Origin: Maribacter zhoushanensis
Lineage (GTDB): Bacteria; Bacteroidota; Bacteroidia; Flavobacteriales; Flavobacteriaceae
Assembly: GCF_029350975.1 (NCBI RefSeq)
Contig: NZ_JARKMR010000003.1
Coordinates: forward strand, 329,769-393,768
Length of the DNA: 64,000 bases
Reading direction: 5' to 3'
This document shows, piece by piece, positions 35,179 to 43,403 of the stretch. The notes under the pieces were generated by a model. It worked only from the letters and a program-made list of their open reading frames with translations, did not search any database and was not told where the DNA came from. Position 1 is the stretch's first letter. Each line of letters begins with the position of its first letter. The translations under genes and the position numbers were made by a program.

Positions 35179-35925
35179 ATGTTTAAAAGAATTACCCTAG
35201 CTCTTATTTGTCTCACTTTAGCATCTTGTCAAATGAAAAAAGAACCCTTAGTAATTGGTCATAGAGGAGCCATGGGACATGAAACTGAAAACACCTTGCC
35301 GTCTATTCAAAAGGCAATGGATTTTGGTGTAGATATGATAGAAATCGATGTTTTTAAGATTAAAAGTGGTGAAATTGTAGTTTTTCATGATGATAAATTA
35401 GACCGGTTGACCAATGCACCGGGTAATATAGAAGATTATTATATTGTTGATTTAATGAAAGTCATTGTAGAAGGTGGTCATAAAATACCTATGCTACAAG
35501 ATGTTTTAAAGTTAATAGACAATAAAGTAGCCCTTAACATAGAATTGAAAGGTGCCGGTACTGCAGATAAGGTCAATCATATTATGGAGTATTATATAGA
35601 AACGAAAAACTGGTCTCCAGATAATTTTATCATCTCGAGTTTTAATTGGGACGAGCTTAGGGAAATGCGTAAGCACAACCCAAATGTGGCTATTGCAGTA
35701 TTGACGGAAGAAGATCCGGTAGATGCCATACCTGTTGCTAAAGAATTGAATGCGGTAGCTATAAACCCGTATTTCAAAAATCTAGATTTAGAGAAGGCAA
35801 ATACTATTAGGGATGCTGGTTTAAAAATCTATACTTGGACAGTGAACGAACCTGCAGATATTGATGCCATGAAACGTATGTCTGTAGACGGCATTATTAC
35901 AAACTTTCCTGAACGGGTTAAATAA
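35179..35925 (+). CDS. Glycerophosphodiester phosphodiesterase lipoprotein
   Basis: A 248-residue GDPD-family protein with a lipoprotein signal (lipobox LASC near residue 15), so it is probably periplasmic or outer-membrane attached. The catalytic pattern GHRGAMGHETENT near residue 27, IEIDVFKI near 53 and FHDDKLDRLT near 68 contains both catalytic His residues and the metal-binding Glu/Asp. It hydrolyses glycerophosphodiesters to glycerol-3-phosphate and an alcohol. Its last base is the first base of the next start codon (TAATG overlap). Co-directional with the sugar genes, 3 bases after GH13, although its chemistry has no obvious link to alpha-glucans. Confidence 0.93.
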   Translation: MFKRITLALICLTLASCQMKKEPLVIGHRGAMGHETENTLPSIQKAMDFGVDMIEIDVFKIKSGEIVVFHDDKLDRLTNAPGNIEDYYIVDLMKVIVEGGHKIPMLQDVLKLIDNKVALNIELKGAGTADKVNHIMEYYIETKNWSPDNFIISSFNWDELREMRKHNPNVAIAVLTEEDPVDAIPVAKELNAVAINPYFKNLDLEKANTIRDAGLKIYTWTVNEPADIDAMKRMSVDGIITNFPERVK

Positions 35926-37211
35926 TGTATGATGTTTTAGTAATTGGTGGTGGTGCAGCAGGTTTTTATGCAGCAATTCATATCGCAGAGAAAAGACCAA
36001 ATACAAAGATTGCAATTTTAGAGCGTGGTAAAGAGGTTCTCACTAAGGTTAAAATTTCTGGTGGTGGTCGTTGTAATGTTACCCATGCAGAATTTAATCC
36101 CGCAGATTTAAGCAAGAACTATCCAAGAGGTGAGAAAGAACTTTTAGGTCCATTTCATACCTATGCAAGTGGTGATACCGTTGGTTTTTTTGAAGAACGC
36201 GGCGTAGCCTTAAAAATAGAGGACGATGGTAGAATGTTCCCAATCAGTAATTCATCGCAGACCATAATAGACTGTTTTGTCTCAGAGGCAGAAAGGTTAG
36301 GTATTCAAGTAAAAACGCTTTGCTCCGTAACAGGAATAGAGCAAATAAATGAAGAACCGGGCAAAAAATGGAAAGTAACCATTGGCGACAGTTTTATGTA
36401 CTGCAAAAAGCTTATCCTGGCTACAGGAAGCAATCCTAAAATTTGGAAATATATTGAGGGGTTAGGCCATACAATTGTTCCACCAGTACCATCATTGTTT
36501 ACATTCAACATAAAAGATGACCGAATAAAAGATATACCTGGTGTGGCCACTCATGCCGAAGTGAAGGTAATACCGAAAAAGAATTTTGGTAAAAAGTCTT
36601 CAAAAACTAAATTTGATGCATCGGGTTTGTTTTCGGACGGACCGTTATTGATTACACATTGGGGAATGAGCGGACCAGCTATTTTAAAGCTCTCCGCATG
36701 GGGAGCAAGAATTTTGGAAGCGTATAACTATCAATTCAAAATTCAGGTGAATTGGGTTCCAGAATATCACCAAAACGGATTGCTGGAATTGCTTTTAAAA
36801 GTAAAACAGGTTGAAAAGAAAACTGTTCTAAGAACCAAGGTGTTAGATATTCCTAAACGTTTATGGGCAAACTTGGTAATGGCTTCTGGTATAGATGATA
36901 CAACAACTTGGCCAGAAGTGTCAAAGCAGCAATTAACCTCTTTGGCAGAGCAATTAACTGCAGGTGTTTTTCAAGTAAACGGAAAAAGTACTTTTAAAGA
37001 AGAGTTCGTTACCGCCGGTGGTGTTGACTTAAAAGAAATCAATTTTAAAACTTATGAAAGTAAAATTTCACCTAGTCTATATTTCGCAGGTGAAATTATA
37101 AATGTAGATGCCATTACGGGCGGATTTAACTTTCAAAATGCTTGGACAGGTGGTTATATTGCTGCCAATGGAGTCGTTGAAGATTTAAATGCAAAAACGC
37201 ATTTATCATGA
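35925..37211 (+). CDS. HI0933-family FAD-dependent oxidoreductase (YhiN/BaiN-like)
   Basis: A 428-residue flavoprotein. The FAD Rossmann motif is at the start (VIGGGAAGFYAAI), followed by the family signature SGGGRCNVTH near residue 45 and a C-terminal FAD-contact segment (DAITGGFNFQNAWTGGYIAA). Members of this family are NAD(P)H-linked reductases of mostly unknown substrate; BaiN is one named member. It overlaps the preceding gene by one base and the following DUF1697 gene by four, so it is co-translated with both. Physiological substrate unknown. Confidence 0.9.
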   Translation: MYDVLVIGGGAAGFYAAIHIAEKRPNTKIAILERGKEVLTKVKISGGGRCNVTHAEFNPADLSKNYPRGEKELLGPFHTYASGDTVGFFEERGVALKIEDDGRMFPISNSSQTIIDCFVSEAERLGIQVKTLCSVTGIEQINEEPGKKWKVTIGDSFMYCKKLILATGSNPKIWKYIEGLGHTIVPPVPSLFTFNIKDDRIKDIPGVATHAEVKVIPKKNFGKKSSKTKFDASGLFSDGPLLITHWGMSGPAILKLSAWGARILEAYNYQFKIQVNWVPEYHQNGLLELLLKVKQVEKKTVLRTKVLDIPKRLWANLVMASGIDDTTTWPEVSKQQLTSLAEQLTAGVFQVNGKSTFKEEFVTAGGVDLKEINFKTYESKISPSLYFAGEIINVDAITGGFNFQNAWTGGYIAANGVVEDLNAKTHLS

Positions 37212-37747
37212 TAACTTACATCGCATTCTTGAGAGGGATAAATGTCAGCGGAAAGAATAAAATTCCTATGATTGAACTTCGAGAATTATGCGAAAATATA
37301 AAGCTACAAGACGTTCAGACTTATATTCAAAGTGGTAATATTGTTTTTAAAAGTGTAATTAAATCTACATCAGAACTAGAAAGGCTAATTGCAGCAGCTA
37401 TTTTAAAGAGATTTGATCTTGAGGTACCAATTATTGTAAAAACAGTTGAGCAGCTGTCTGCTATATTAAACGAGAATCCGTTTGCATCTAATGATGAAAA
37501 CATTAAAAAGCAGCTCTATTTCGTTCTTATCAATGAAAAACTAAATATTGAAGCGCTAAGTAAGTTTAGAGCGGAAGTTTTTACAAATGAAGAGTTTTCA
37601 ATTTCTGACAGTTGTATATATCTAAAGTGTAGTGCTGGGTATGGCAAGGCAAAGTTGAATAATAATCTTATAGAGCGAAAATTAAAAGTGCGGGCAACGA
37701 CCAGAAATTATAAAACAATGAATAAGTTGTTAGAAATGGTCGGTTAG
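37208..37747 (+). CDS. DUF1697 family protein
   Basis: A 179-residue cytosolic protein of the DUF1697 family, recognised from the opening YIAFLRGINVSGKNKIPM, the QTYIQSGNIVFKS segment near residue 38 and the ending KVRATTRNYKTMNKLLEM. The family has a ferredoxin-like fold and no assigned reaction. Its start overlaps the flavoprotein stop by 4 bases (ATGA), and its stop overlaps the end of the convergent tspO gene by 4 bases. It closes the plus-strand run that began with the LacI-family gene. Confidence 0.9.
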   Translation: MITYIAFLRGINVSGKNKIPMIELRELCENIKLQDVQTYIQSGNIVFKSVIKSTSELERLIAAAILKRFDLEVPIIVKTVEQLSAILNENPFASNDENIKKQLYFVLINEKLNIEALSKFRAEVFTNEEFSISDSCIYLKCSAGYGKAKLNNNLIERKLKVRATTRNYKTMNKLLEMVG

Positions 37748-38217
37748 TTCAGTTCCCAGATTTTAAAGTTCAAAGCGGTGGCAAAGCATACCCATAATAT
37801 ATACGGAATCAATAAATAAGCACCAATTTTGCTTACTACTCTAAACCACTTAAAGGTTAATATTAGAACTATTAATAGAGCGATAATTATTAAAAGTGCA
37901 TAAAAAGGCTGCTTCAGACCAAAAAAAACAATGCTCCACAATCCGTTTAAAAGAAGCTGAAACCCAAAATGGTACAGTCCGGTTTTTACCCATTTATGAT
38001 GAAATCCTTTTGCCCAGACCCAACCTACAGAAACGCCCATCATTACATAAAGAACGCTCCAAACAGGTGCAAAAACCCAGTTTGGGGGGTTAAAACTTGG
38101 CTTGTTCAATGTCATATACCAATCGTTTACAGAGCTTTGTGTAACAACACTGCTTAGAAAACCTATGGTAGAGCAGACAATAATACCAATAAAGACGTAC
38201 GTTAATTTTCTTTTCAA
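37744..38217 (-). CDS. tspO: TspO/MBR-family membrane protein
   Basis: A 157-residue membrane protein with five predicted helices, the TspO layout. The conserved WYMTLNKPSFNPPNWVFAPVW loop near residue 33 and a Trp-rich helix VGWVWAKGF follow the family pattern for binding porphyrins and related tetrapyrroles. Proposed roles include porphyrin handling and stress response. It is convergent with the DUF1697 gene (4-base overlap) and divergent from the mevalonate genes, with about 80 bases between the tspO start and the diphosphomevalonate decarboxylase start. Confidence 0.9.
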   Translation of the reverse strand: MKRKLTYVFIGIIVCSTIGFLSSVVTQSSVNDWYMTLNKPSFNPPNWVFAPVWSVLYVMMGVSVGWVWAKGFHHKWVKTGLYHFGFQLLLNGLWSIVFFGLKQPFYALLIIIALLIVLILTFKWFRVVSKIGAYLLIPYILWVCFATALNFKIWELN

Positions 38218-38273
38218 TTGGTTGGTGTTTAGCTCTAAAATAAGGATTTATTTTTATTGATTGCCCTAAAAAC

Positions 38274-38281
38274 TATATTTG
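38274..38281 (+). promoter_or_regulatory. Candidate flavobacterial -7 box for mvaD
   Basis: TATATTTG matches the Bacteroidota -7 consensus TAnnTTTG exactly and ends 17 bases before the mvaD ATG at 38299. No well-placed TTG -33 box is visible, so this is a tentative site. It implies a very short leader. Confidence 0.4.
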
Positions 38282-38298
38282 CACAAATTGAAAATTCA

Positions 38299-39381
38299 AT
38301 GTCAGAAAAAGATTTTATTCCAGTTCCGTATACAACATTGAAAGAAGAGGGTACGGTTTCGTATTCTTCTCCCAGTAATATTGCTTTGGTAAAGTATTGG
38401 GGAAAGAGAGATAATCAGATACCTGCAAATCCATCTATAAGTTTTACCCTGGCGGCATGTGTTACTAAAACCAGTGTAAATTATAAAAAGAAGAATCAAA
38501 AAAGTGATGAGTTTTCTTTTGATCTTTTTTTTGAAGGTGAGGCAAAAGAAGAATTCAAGCCAAAAATAAATACCTTTTTAAAGAGAATAGAAATCTATCT
38601 GCCATTTCTAAAAGAGTATCACTTTGTAATCAATACCTCAAATTCTTTTCCGCATAGTAGTGGTATTGCATCATCGGCTAGTGGTATGTCTGCTTTGGCA
38701 TTGTGTTTTATGGAGATGGAAAAGAAGTTTTTAGATACTCTTTCCGATGAACATTTTAATAGAAAAGTTTCGTTTTTAGCAAGGTTAGGTTCAGGTAGTG
38801 CATGTCGCAGTTTAGAAGGACCTTTGGTGCAATGGGGAGAAACACCTTCAATTGAAGGAAGTTCAAACTTATTCGGAATAAAGTATCCTTATAAAGTACA
38901 TGACGTATTTAATAATTTTCATGATACCATTTTATTGGTTGATAAAGGGGAGAAGCAAGTTAGTAGTACGGTGGGTCATGAGTTAATGCATGGGCACCCA
39001 TTCGCTAAGCAAAGGTTTGATCAAGCACATAATAATTTACAGAAGTTAAAATCTGTTTTGTCAGAAGGAGATTTAGATACGTTTATAAATATTGTGGAAA
39101 GTGAAGCACTTACATTGCATGCCATGATGATGACAAGCAATCCGTATTTTATATTGATGAAACCTAACACCCTCTCTATTATTAATGAAATATGGAAGTT
39201 TAGGCAAGTATCTAAGACCCATGTTTGTTTTACTTTAGATGCAGGAGCCAATGTTCATGTCTTATATCCTGAAAATGAAAAAGATATCGTTTTTCCGTTT
39301 ATTAAGGAGAAGTTAGTGCCCTATTGTCAAAATGGGCAGTATATTTGCGATCGAATTGGTCTGGGTGCTAAGAAGTTGTAG
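38299..39381 (+). CDS. mvaD: Diphosphomevalonate decarboxylase
   Basis: A 360-residue GHMP-superfamily enzyme. I used the ATG at 38299 (MSEKDFIPVPY) rather than a TTG 42 bases upstream, which would lie inside the likely promoter. Motifs include SPSNIALVKYWGKRD near residue 27, NSFPHSSGIASSASGMSALAL near 120, LGSGSACRSL near 165 with the catalytic Arg region, and DAGANVHVLYP near 315 with the catalytic Asp region. It makes isopentenyl diphosphate from mevalonate diphosphate with ATP. The mevalonate kinase gene follows, so the organism uses the mevalonate route for isoprenoids, as Flavobacteriia commonly do. Confidence 0.95.
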   Translation: MSEKDFIPVPYTTLKEEGTVSYSSPSNIALVKYWGKRDNQIPANPSISFTLAACVTKTSVNYKKKNQKSDEFSFDLFFEGEAKEEFKPKINTFLKRIEIYLPFLKEYHFVINTSNSFPHSSGIASSASGMSALALCFMEMEKKFLDTLSDEHFNRKVSFLARLGSGSACRSLEGPLVQWGETPSIEGSSNLFGIKYPYKVHDVFNNFHDTILLVDKGEKQVSSTVGHELMHGHPFAKQRFDQAHNNLQKLKSVLSEGDLDTFINIVESEALTLHAMMMTSNPYFILMKPNTLSIINEIWKFRQVSKTHVCFTLDAGANVHVLYPENEKDIVFPFIKEKLVPYCQNGQYICDRIGLGAKKL

Positions 39382-39482
39382 GTGATTTAAGTACTATTTC
39401 TTTACAAAAAACGTTTGTAAGGGAATGATTCATCTAATTTGTTTAACCTTTTAGGGTAAAACGTTCAACTTTTTGTGAATCT

Positions 39483-39513
39483 TTGACTATATTTATATAA
39501 GTTTCAATATTTG
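39483..39513 (+). promoter_or_regulatory. Candidate promoter of mevalonate kinase gene
   Basis: TTG at 39483-39485 and AATATTTG at 39506-39513 are separated by 20 bases. The second box differs from the consensus TAnnTTTG only in its first base. It lies 15 bases before the ATG at 39529, within a 147-base gap after mvaD that has no other recognised signal. Confidence 0.35.
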
Positions 39514-39528
39514 CTTAGTTTTTAAAAA

Positions 39529-40467
39529 ATGAAAGGACCTCTTTTTTATTCAAAAATTCTTCTCTTTGGAGAGTATGGTATCATTAAGGATTCCAAAGGA
39601 TTATCAATACCTTATAACTTTTATAAAGGAGCTTTGAAGTCTGATGCCAATATGTCAAAAGAGGCAATAAAATCTAATGAGAGTTTAGAGTCATATGCTG
39701 TTTATTTAGAAGAGCTTACGGTAACTGAGCCGAATTTGGTTTCTTTTGATTTAGACCTTTTAAAAGCAGATGTTGCTGAGGGTATGTATTTTGATAGTTC
39801 TATACCACAAGGGTATGGAGTGGGTAGTAGTGGTGCTTTGGTAGCAGCTATCTATGATAAATACGCACAAGATAAAATAACGGTTCTTGAGAATTTAACT
39901 AGAGAAAAGCTATTGAAACTTAAAACGATATTCGGTAAAATGGAATCGTTTTTTCACGGTAAATCATCTGGTCTTGATCCTTTAAATAGCTATTTGAGCC
40001 TTCCTATTCTTATAAATTCTAAAGACAATATTGAGTCAACTAGTATTCCTTCTCAAAATGCAGAAGGTAAGGGGGCAGTATTTTTATTAGATAGCGGTAT
40101 TATTGGTGAAACAGCACCTATGGTTCAGATTTTCATGGAACAAATGAAAAATGATGGCTTTAGAAGTATGCTAAAGAACCAGTTCATTAAACATACCGAT
40201 GCTTGTGTAGAAGATTTCGTGAATGGCAATATTCAATCTTTATTCGGAAATTTAAAACAACTTTCGCATGTTGTTTTAGACAACTTTAAACCTATGATTC
40301 CTGCCAAATTCCATGCTTTATGGAAAAACGGAATCGATACCAACGATTACTACTTAAAGCTTTGTGGCTCAGGTGGCGGCGGGTATATATTAGGTTTTAC
40401 AGAAGATTTTGAAAAAGCTAAAACTGCGTTAAAAGACTATAAACTAGAAGTAGTCTATAATTTTTAG
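39529..40467 (+). CDS. Mevalonate kinase (GHMP family)
   Basis: A 312-residue GHMP kinase, close to the short bacterial/archaeal mevalonate kinases. Motif 1 is YSKILLFGEYG at the N-terminus; motif 2, the phosphate loop, is PQGYGVGSSGALVAA near residue 96; motif 3 is LCGSGGGGYILGF near 284. The GKSSGLDPLNSY segment near 144 holds the catalytic Asp. It phosphorylates mevalonate to mevalonate-5-phosphate. It stands between mvaD and a UbiA prenyltransferase 13 bases downstream. No phosphomevalonate kinase gene is visible nearby. Confidence 0.85.
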   Translation: MKGPLFYSKILLFGEYGIIKDSKGLSIPYNFYKGALKSDANMSKEAIKSNESLESYAVYLEELTVTEPNLVSFDLDLLKADVAEGMYFDSSIPQGYGVGSSGALVAAIYDKYAQDKITVLENLTREKLLKLKTIFGKMESFFHGKSSGLDPLNSYLSLPILINSKDNIESTSIPSQNAEGKGAVFLLDSGIIGETAPMVQIFMEQMKNDGFRSMLKNQFIKHTDACVEDFVNGNIQSLFGNLKQLSHVVLDNFKPMIPAKFHALWKNGIDTNDYYLKLCGSGGGGYILGFTEDFEKAKTALKDYKLEVVYNF

Positions 40468-40480
40468 GTAATTTTCATAA

Positions 40481-41386
40481 ATGCTTAATAGAAGAAATAA
40501 ACTCTTACTTTTAAAAGTACTGAGTCTGTTTTCAGTGGTTAGAGGGTATAACATTTTAGTTATAGCACTAGCCCAATATTTAGCGTCTATTTATATACTT
40601 GCACCAGAACTTCCGGTCCGTAGAGTAGTATTTGATATTAATCTCTTTGTTATTGTATTGGCATCTGCATTGGTTATTGCCGGTGGTTATATCATTAATA
40701 ATTTTTACGATGCAGAGAAAGACCTAATTAATAAGCCACGAAAAAGTATGTTAGATCGTTTGGTGAGCCAACGGTTTAAATTAACAACCTACTTTGTGTT
40801 GAATTTTTTGGCGGTAGTTGTAGCTAGCTATGTTTCGTTCAAAGCGGTATTCTTTTTTTCATCCTACATTTTTGGTATTTGGATTTATTCGCATAAGTTA
40901 AAACGGATTGCGTTTTTAGGTAATTTCATATCCGCTACTTTGGCAATTACGCCCTTTTTTGTGGTGTTCGTTTATTATAAGAATATTCAGCCGGTCATAT
41001 TTGTTCATGCAGTATTTCTCTTTTTATTGATACTGGCTCGTGAAATGGTGAAAGATTTGGAAAATATATCAGGAGATTTGGCTCAGAATTATAGAACCAT
41101 TCCTATTATATATGGGTCTAGAACTTCAAAATTGCTAATTTCTTTTTTAATTTTTTTGACCCTGGTACCATCTTTATTGTTGATTTTCCGTTTTGATGTA
41201 GGGTATATGAACTTTTACTTTGTGTTGTGTGTGCTCTTAATGATTTTGTTCATTATACTACTTTTTAGAGCAAAAGCCCGTAAAGACTATGTTTGGTTAC
41301 ATAATATTCTAAAACTTATCATAGTTATGGGTGTTTTTAGTATACTTCTTATAGACGTACAGTTAGTTTTGAACAGAATACTGTAG
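40481..41386 (+). CDS. UbiA-family prenyltransferase (geranylgeranylglyceryl-phosphate geranylgeranyltransferase-like)
   Basis: A 301-residue membrane protein with about eight helices. The first aspartate-rich UbiA motif appears as NNFYDAEKDLINKP near residue 72, and the second region as LAREMVKDLENISGD near 185. Members attach polyprenyl groups to aromatic or lipid acceptors. The archaeal-like branch makes digeranylgeranylglyceryl phosphate; Bacteroidota homologues are often annotated that way, and linkage to mevalonate genes supports a role in prenyl transfer using that pool. Menaquinone-type acceptors are the main alternative. It starts 13 bases after the mevalonate kinase gene. Confidence 0.8.
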   Translation: MLNRRNKLLLLKVLSLFSVVRGYNILVIALAQYLASIYILAPELPVRRVVFDINLFVIVLASALVIAGGYIINNFYDAEKDLINKPRKSMLDRLVSQRFKLTTYFVLNFLAVVVASYVSFKAVFFFSSYIFGIWIYSHKLKRIAFLGNFISATLAITPFFVVFVYYKNIQPVIFVHAVFLFLLILAREMVKDLENISGDLAQNYRTIPIIYGSRTSKLLISFLIFLTLVPSLLLIFRFDVGYMNFYFVLCVLLMILFIILLFRAKARKDYVWLHNILKLIIVMGVFSILLIDVQLVLNRIL

Positions 41387-41414
41387 TTGTGCGTAATATG
41401 TTTCATATAACTAT

Positions 41415-41443
41415 TTGAACCGCAATGCAATTTCCTACCTTTG
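41415..41443 (+). promoter_or_regulatory. Flavobacterial-type promoter of the pseudouridine synthase gene
   Basis: TTG (41415-41417, within TTTG) and TACCTTTG (41436-41443) are 18 bases apart; the second box is an exact TAnnTTTG match. The start codon at 41462 lies 18 bases beyond, and the position fits a start just after the presumed transcription start. It rules out a TTG start at 41441 that lies inside the -7 box. Confidence 0.7.
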
Positions 41444-41461
41444 TGCAAAATTAGTACAGTT

Positions 41462-42304
41462 ATGAGTAGGGATGATTCTAGTAGGGGAAAAAATGCTTCA
41501 GGTAGGCAAGGTGGTAATTTCAAGAAAAAGAGCTATGCTCGTGGTAATGCACCAGTTAAAAAAAATGCAGCGCCTGCCAAACCTAAAGATCCAAATTCTA
41601 TTAGATTAAATAAATATGTAGCTAACTCCGGAGTATGCTCTAGAAGAGATGCTGATATTTACATAGCAGCAGGTAATGTTACCGTTAATGGAAAACCTAT
41701 TACTGAAATGGGCTATAAGGTAAAATTGAGTGATGAGGTAAAATTCGATGGTCAATTATTAAATCCTGTGAAGAGAGAATATGTTCTTCTAAACAAGCCT
41801 AAAGATTTTGTAACTACCATAAGAGATGAACGTGGTAAAAGACATGTTTCTGGATTAATATCTAGCGCATCCAAGTCAAAATTATTACCGGTAGATAAAT
41901 TAGAAAAAGAGCATACAGGTTTACTTTTATTTACTAATGATGGCAGTATGACCAAGGTGCTGAAGAGCCCTGTAAATGGAATGCGTAAGATTTATCATTT
42001 GGTTTTGGACCAAGAGTTAAGAAGTGCAGATTTAAAGAAGATACAAGAAGGTGTAGTTGTAGATGAAAAAGCGGTTCGTGTACAAGATGTTAGTTTCATA
42101 GCCGATGCTCCAAAAAGAGAGGTTGGTATTGAAATTTATAGTTCTAGAAATAAAATTGTAGAACGCATTTTTGATACGCTAGGATATAAGATTCAGAAAA
42201 TGGATAGAGTTGTATACGGTGGTCTTACTAAAAAAGATTTACCAAGAGGACACTGGAGATATTTGACCGACCAAGAGGTGATAAACCTTAAGATGATCAA
42301 ATAG
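41462..42304 (+). CDS. RsuA/RluB-family pseudouridine synthase
   Basis: A 280-residue RNA-modifying enzyme. After a basic, low-complexity N-terminus (about residues 1-45) comes an S4 RNA-binding domain (IRLNKYVANSGVCSRRDADIY) and then the pseudouridine synthase domain. The catalytic aspartate is in LLPVDKLEKEHTGLLLFTNDG (about residue 143), although the usual (R/L)LDxxTSGLLL form here reads VDKLEKEHTGLLL, typical of Bacteroidota homologues. It converts a uridine in ribosomal RNA to pseudouridine; the RluB target is 23S rRNA. A clear TTG-N18-TAnnTTTG promoter lies just upstream, so it is transcribed separately from the UbiA gene. Confidence 0.9.
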   Translation: MSRDDSSRGKNASGRQGGNFKKKSYARGNAPVKKNAAPAKPKDPNSIRLNKYVANSGVCSRRDADIYIAAGNVTVNGKPITEMGYKVKLSDEVKFDGQLLNPVKREYVLLNKPKDFVTTIRDERGKRHVSGLISSASKSKLLPVDKLEKEHTGLLLFTNDGSMTKVLKSPVNGMRKIYHLVLDQELRSADLKKIQEGVVVDEKAVRVQDVSFIADAPKREVGIEIYSSRNKIVERIFDTLGYKIQKMDRVVYGGLTKKDLPRGHWRYLTDQEVINLKMIK

Positions 42305-42341
42305 CACACTGTCCCCTGTCTGTTAAAAGAGGCTGTAGGAT

Positions 42342-43403
42342 ATGAAATTATTTCAGTGTACCAATTGTAAGAATACAGTTGTTTTTGAGAACAATAAATG
42401 TTTAAACTGCGGTTTCAAACTTGGGTATTCTTCATATTATAATAAAATTGTTTCATTAGATCCTGATGCTACCGCATGGCAGGTTGACGAACTTGATGGA
42501 AAAACCTATGAGTATTGTGAAAACTATAAACACAAGGTTTGTAATTGGCTTGTAGATGTTTCTAGAGGTCGCAAGTTTTGCCTTGCATGTACTTTAAACA
42601 GAACTATTCCACATCTTTTAGATGAAGACAATTTAGAAAAGTGGAAACATATTGAAATTGCCAAACATAGATTAATATATCAACTCTTACGTTTTAGGTT
42701 ACCTGTTGTTAGTAAAATTACAAATGACCAAAAGGGTTTTTGTTTTGATTTTTTAGACAAAGATGATTTGCCAGAAGGTTCCAAAAGTTTAAAAACGGGG
42801 CATGCAGATGGTGTAATTACTCTTATGATAGCCGAAGCAGACCCTGTTGTTCGTGAGCAGGTAAAACAGCAAATGGCTGAGCGTTATAGAACTTTGCTTG
42901 GGCATTTTAGGCATGAAGTAGGGCATTATTATTGGGATTTGCTTATTCGTGATAATCCAGATGTATTAGCAGAATTTAGAAACGTTTTTGGTAATGAATC
43001 CGAGTCTTATGCAGATGCATTGTCTAATCACTATAATAATGGTCCACAGGCAAATTGGCAGCGAAGTTTTATTAGTAAGTATGCATCATCTCACCCATGG
43101 GAAGATTGGGCAGAAACATGGTCTCATTATTTACACCTGACCGATGTTCTGGAAACAGCCTATAATTTCGGATTAAAATCTGACCCAAAGATTACGGCTA
43201 AGAAAAATCTGAAAATGAATGCTAGTTTTGACCCTTACAAAGAAATTAAATTTAAGAAGGTTATGGATACGGGTATACCGCTATTATTCGCATTGAATAG
43301 TATGAACCGTTCAATGGGCGAAGATGATCTTTATCCTTTTATAATTTCAAAACCTGTAGAGAAAAAATTAGAATTTATTCATAATTTATTGAGAAAGGTC
43401 TAG
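42342..43403 (+). CDS. Zinc-ribbon plus putative zinc metallopeptidase (DUF2248-like)
   Basis: A 353-residue protein. The N-terminus carries a zinc ribbon (CTNCKNTVVFENNKCLNCG), and further Cys pairs near residues 64-85 (CNWL, CLAC) suggest a second zinc site. The C-terminal two thirds hold the metallopeptidase motif HEVGH near residue 190 with a downstream acidic region (ESESYADALSNHY, HPWEDWAETWSHY). This is the putative zinc-binding metallopeptidase family, with no known substrate. No signal peptide. It starts 37 bases after the pseudouridine synthase gene and its end overlaps the PorP/SprF gene tail to tail by 4 bases. Confidence 0.87.
   Translation: MKLFQCTNCKNTVVFENNKCLNCGFKLGYSSYYNKIVSLDPDATAWQVDELDGKTYEYCENYKHKVCNWLVDVSRGRKFCLACTLNRTIPHLLDEDNLEKWKHIEIAKHRLIYQLLRFRLPVVSKITNDQKGFCFDFLDKDDLPEGSKSLKTGHADGVITLMIAEADPVVREQVKQQMAERYRTLLGHFRHEVGHYYWDLLIRDNPDVLAEFRNVFGNESESYADALSNHYNNGPQANWQRSFISKYASSHPWEDWAETWSHYLHLTDVLETAYNFGLKSDPKITAKKNLKMNASFDPYKEIKFKKVMDTGIPLLFALNSMNRSMGEDDLYPFIISKPVEKKLEFIHNLLRKV

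Noticed and set aside
38257..38298. Earlier TTG start for mvaD
   Set aside because: It lies upstream of and within the likely promoter (TATATTTG at 38274-38281), and the extra residues do not resemble the family N-terminus.
38299..41386. A terpene biosynthetic gene cluster
   Set aside because: The genes are core mevalonate steps plus one prenyltransferase; no terpene synthase or tailoring enzymes are present.
41441..41461. Earlier TTG start for the pseudouridine synthase gene
   Set aside because: The TTG lies inside the -7 promoter box; the ATG at 41462 is a better start.
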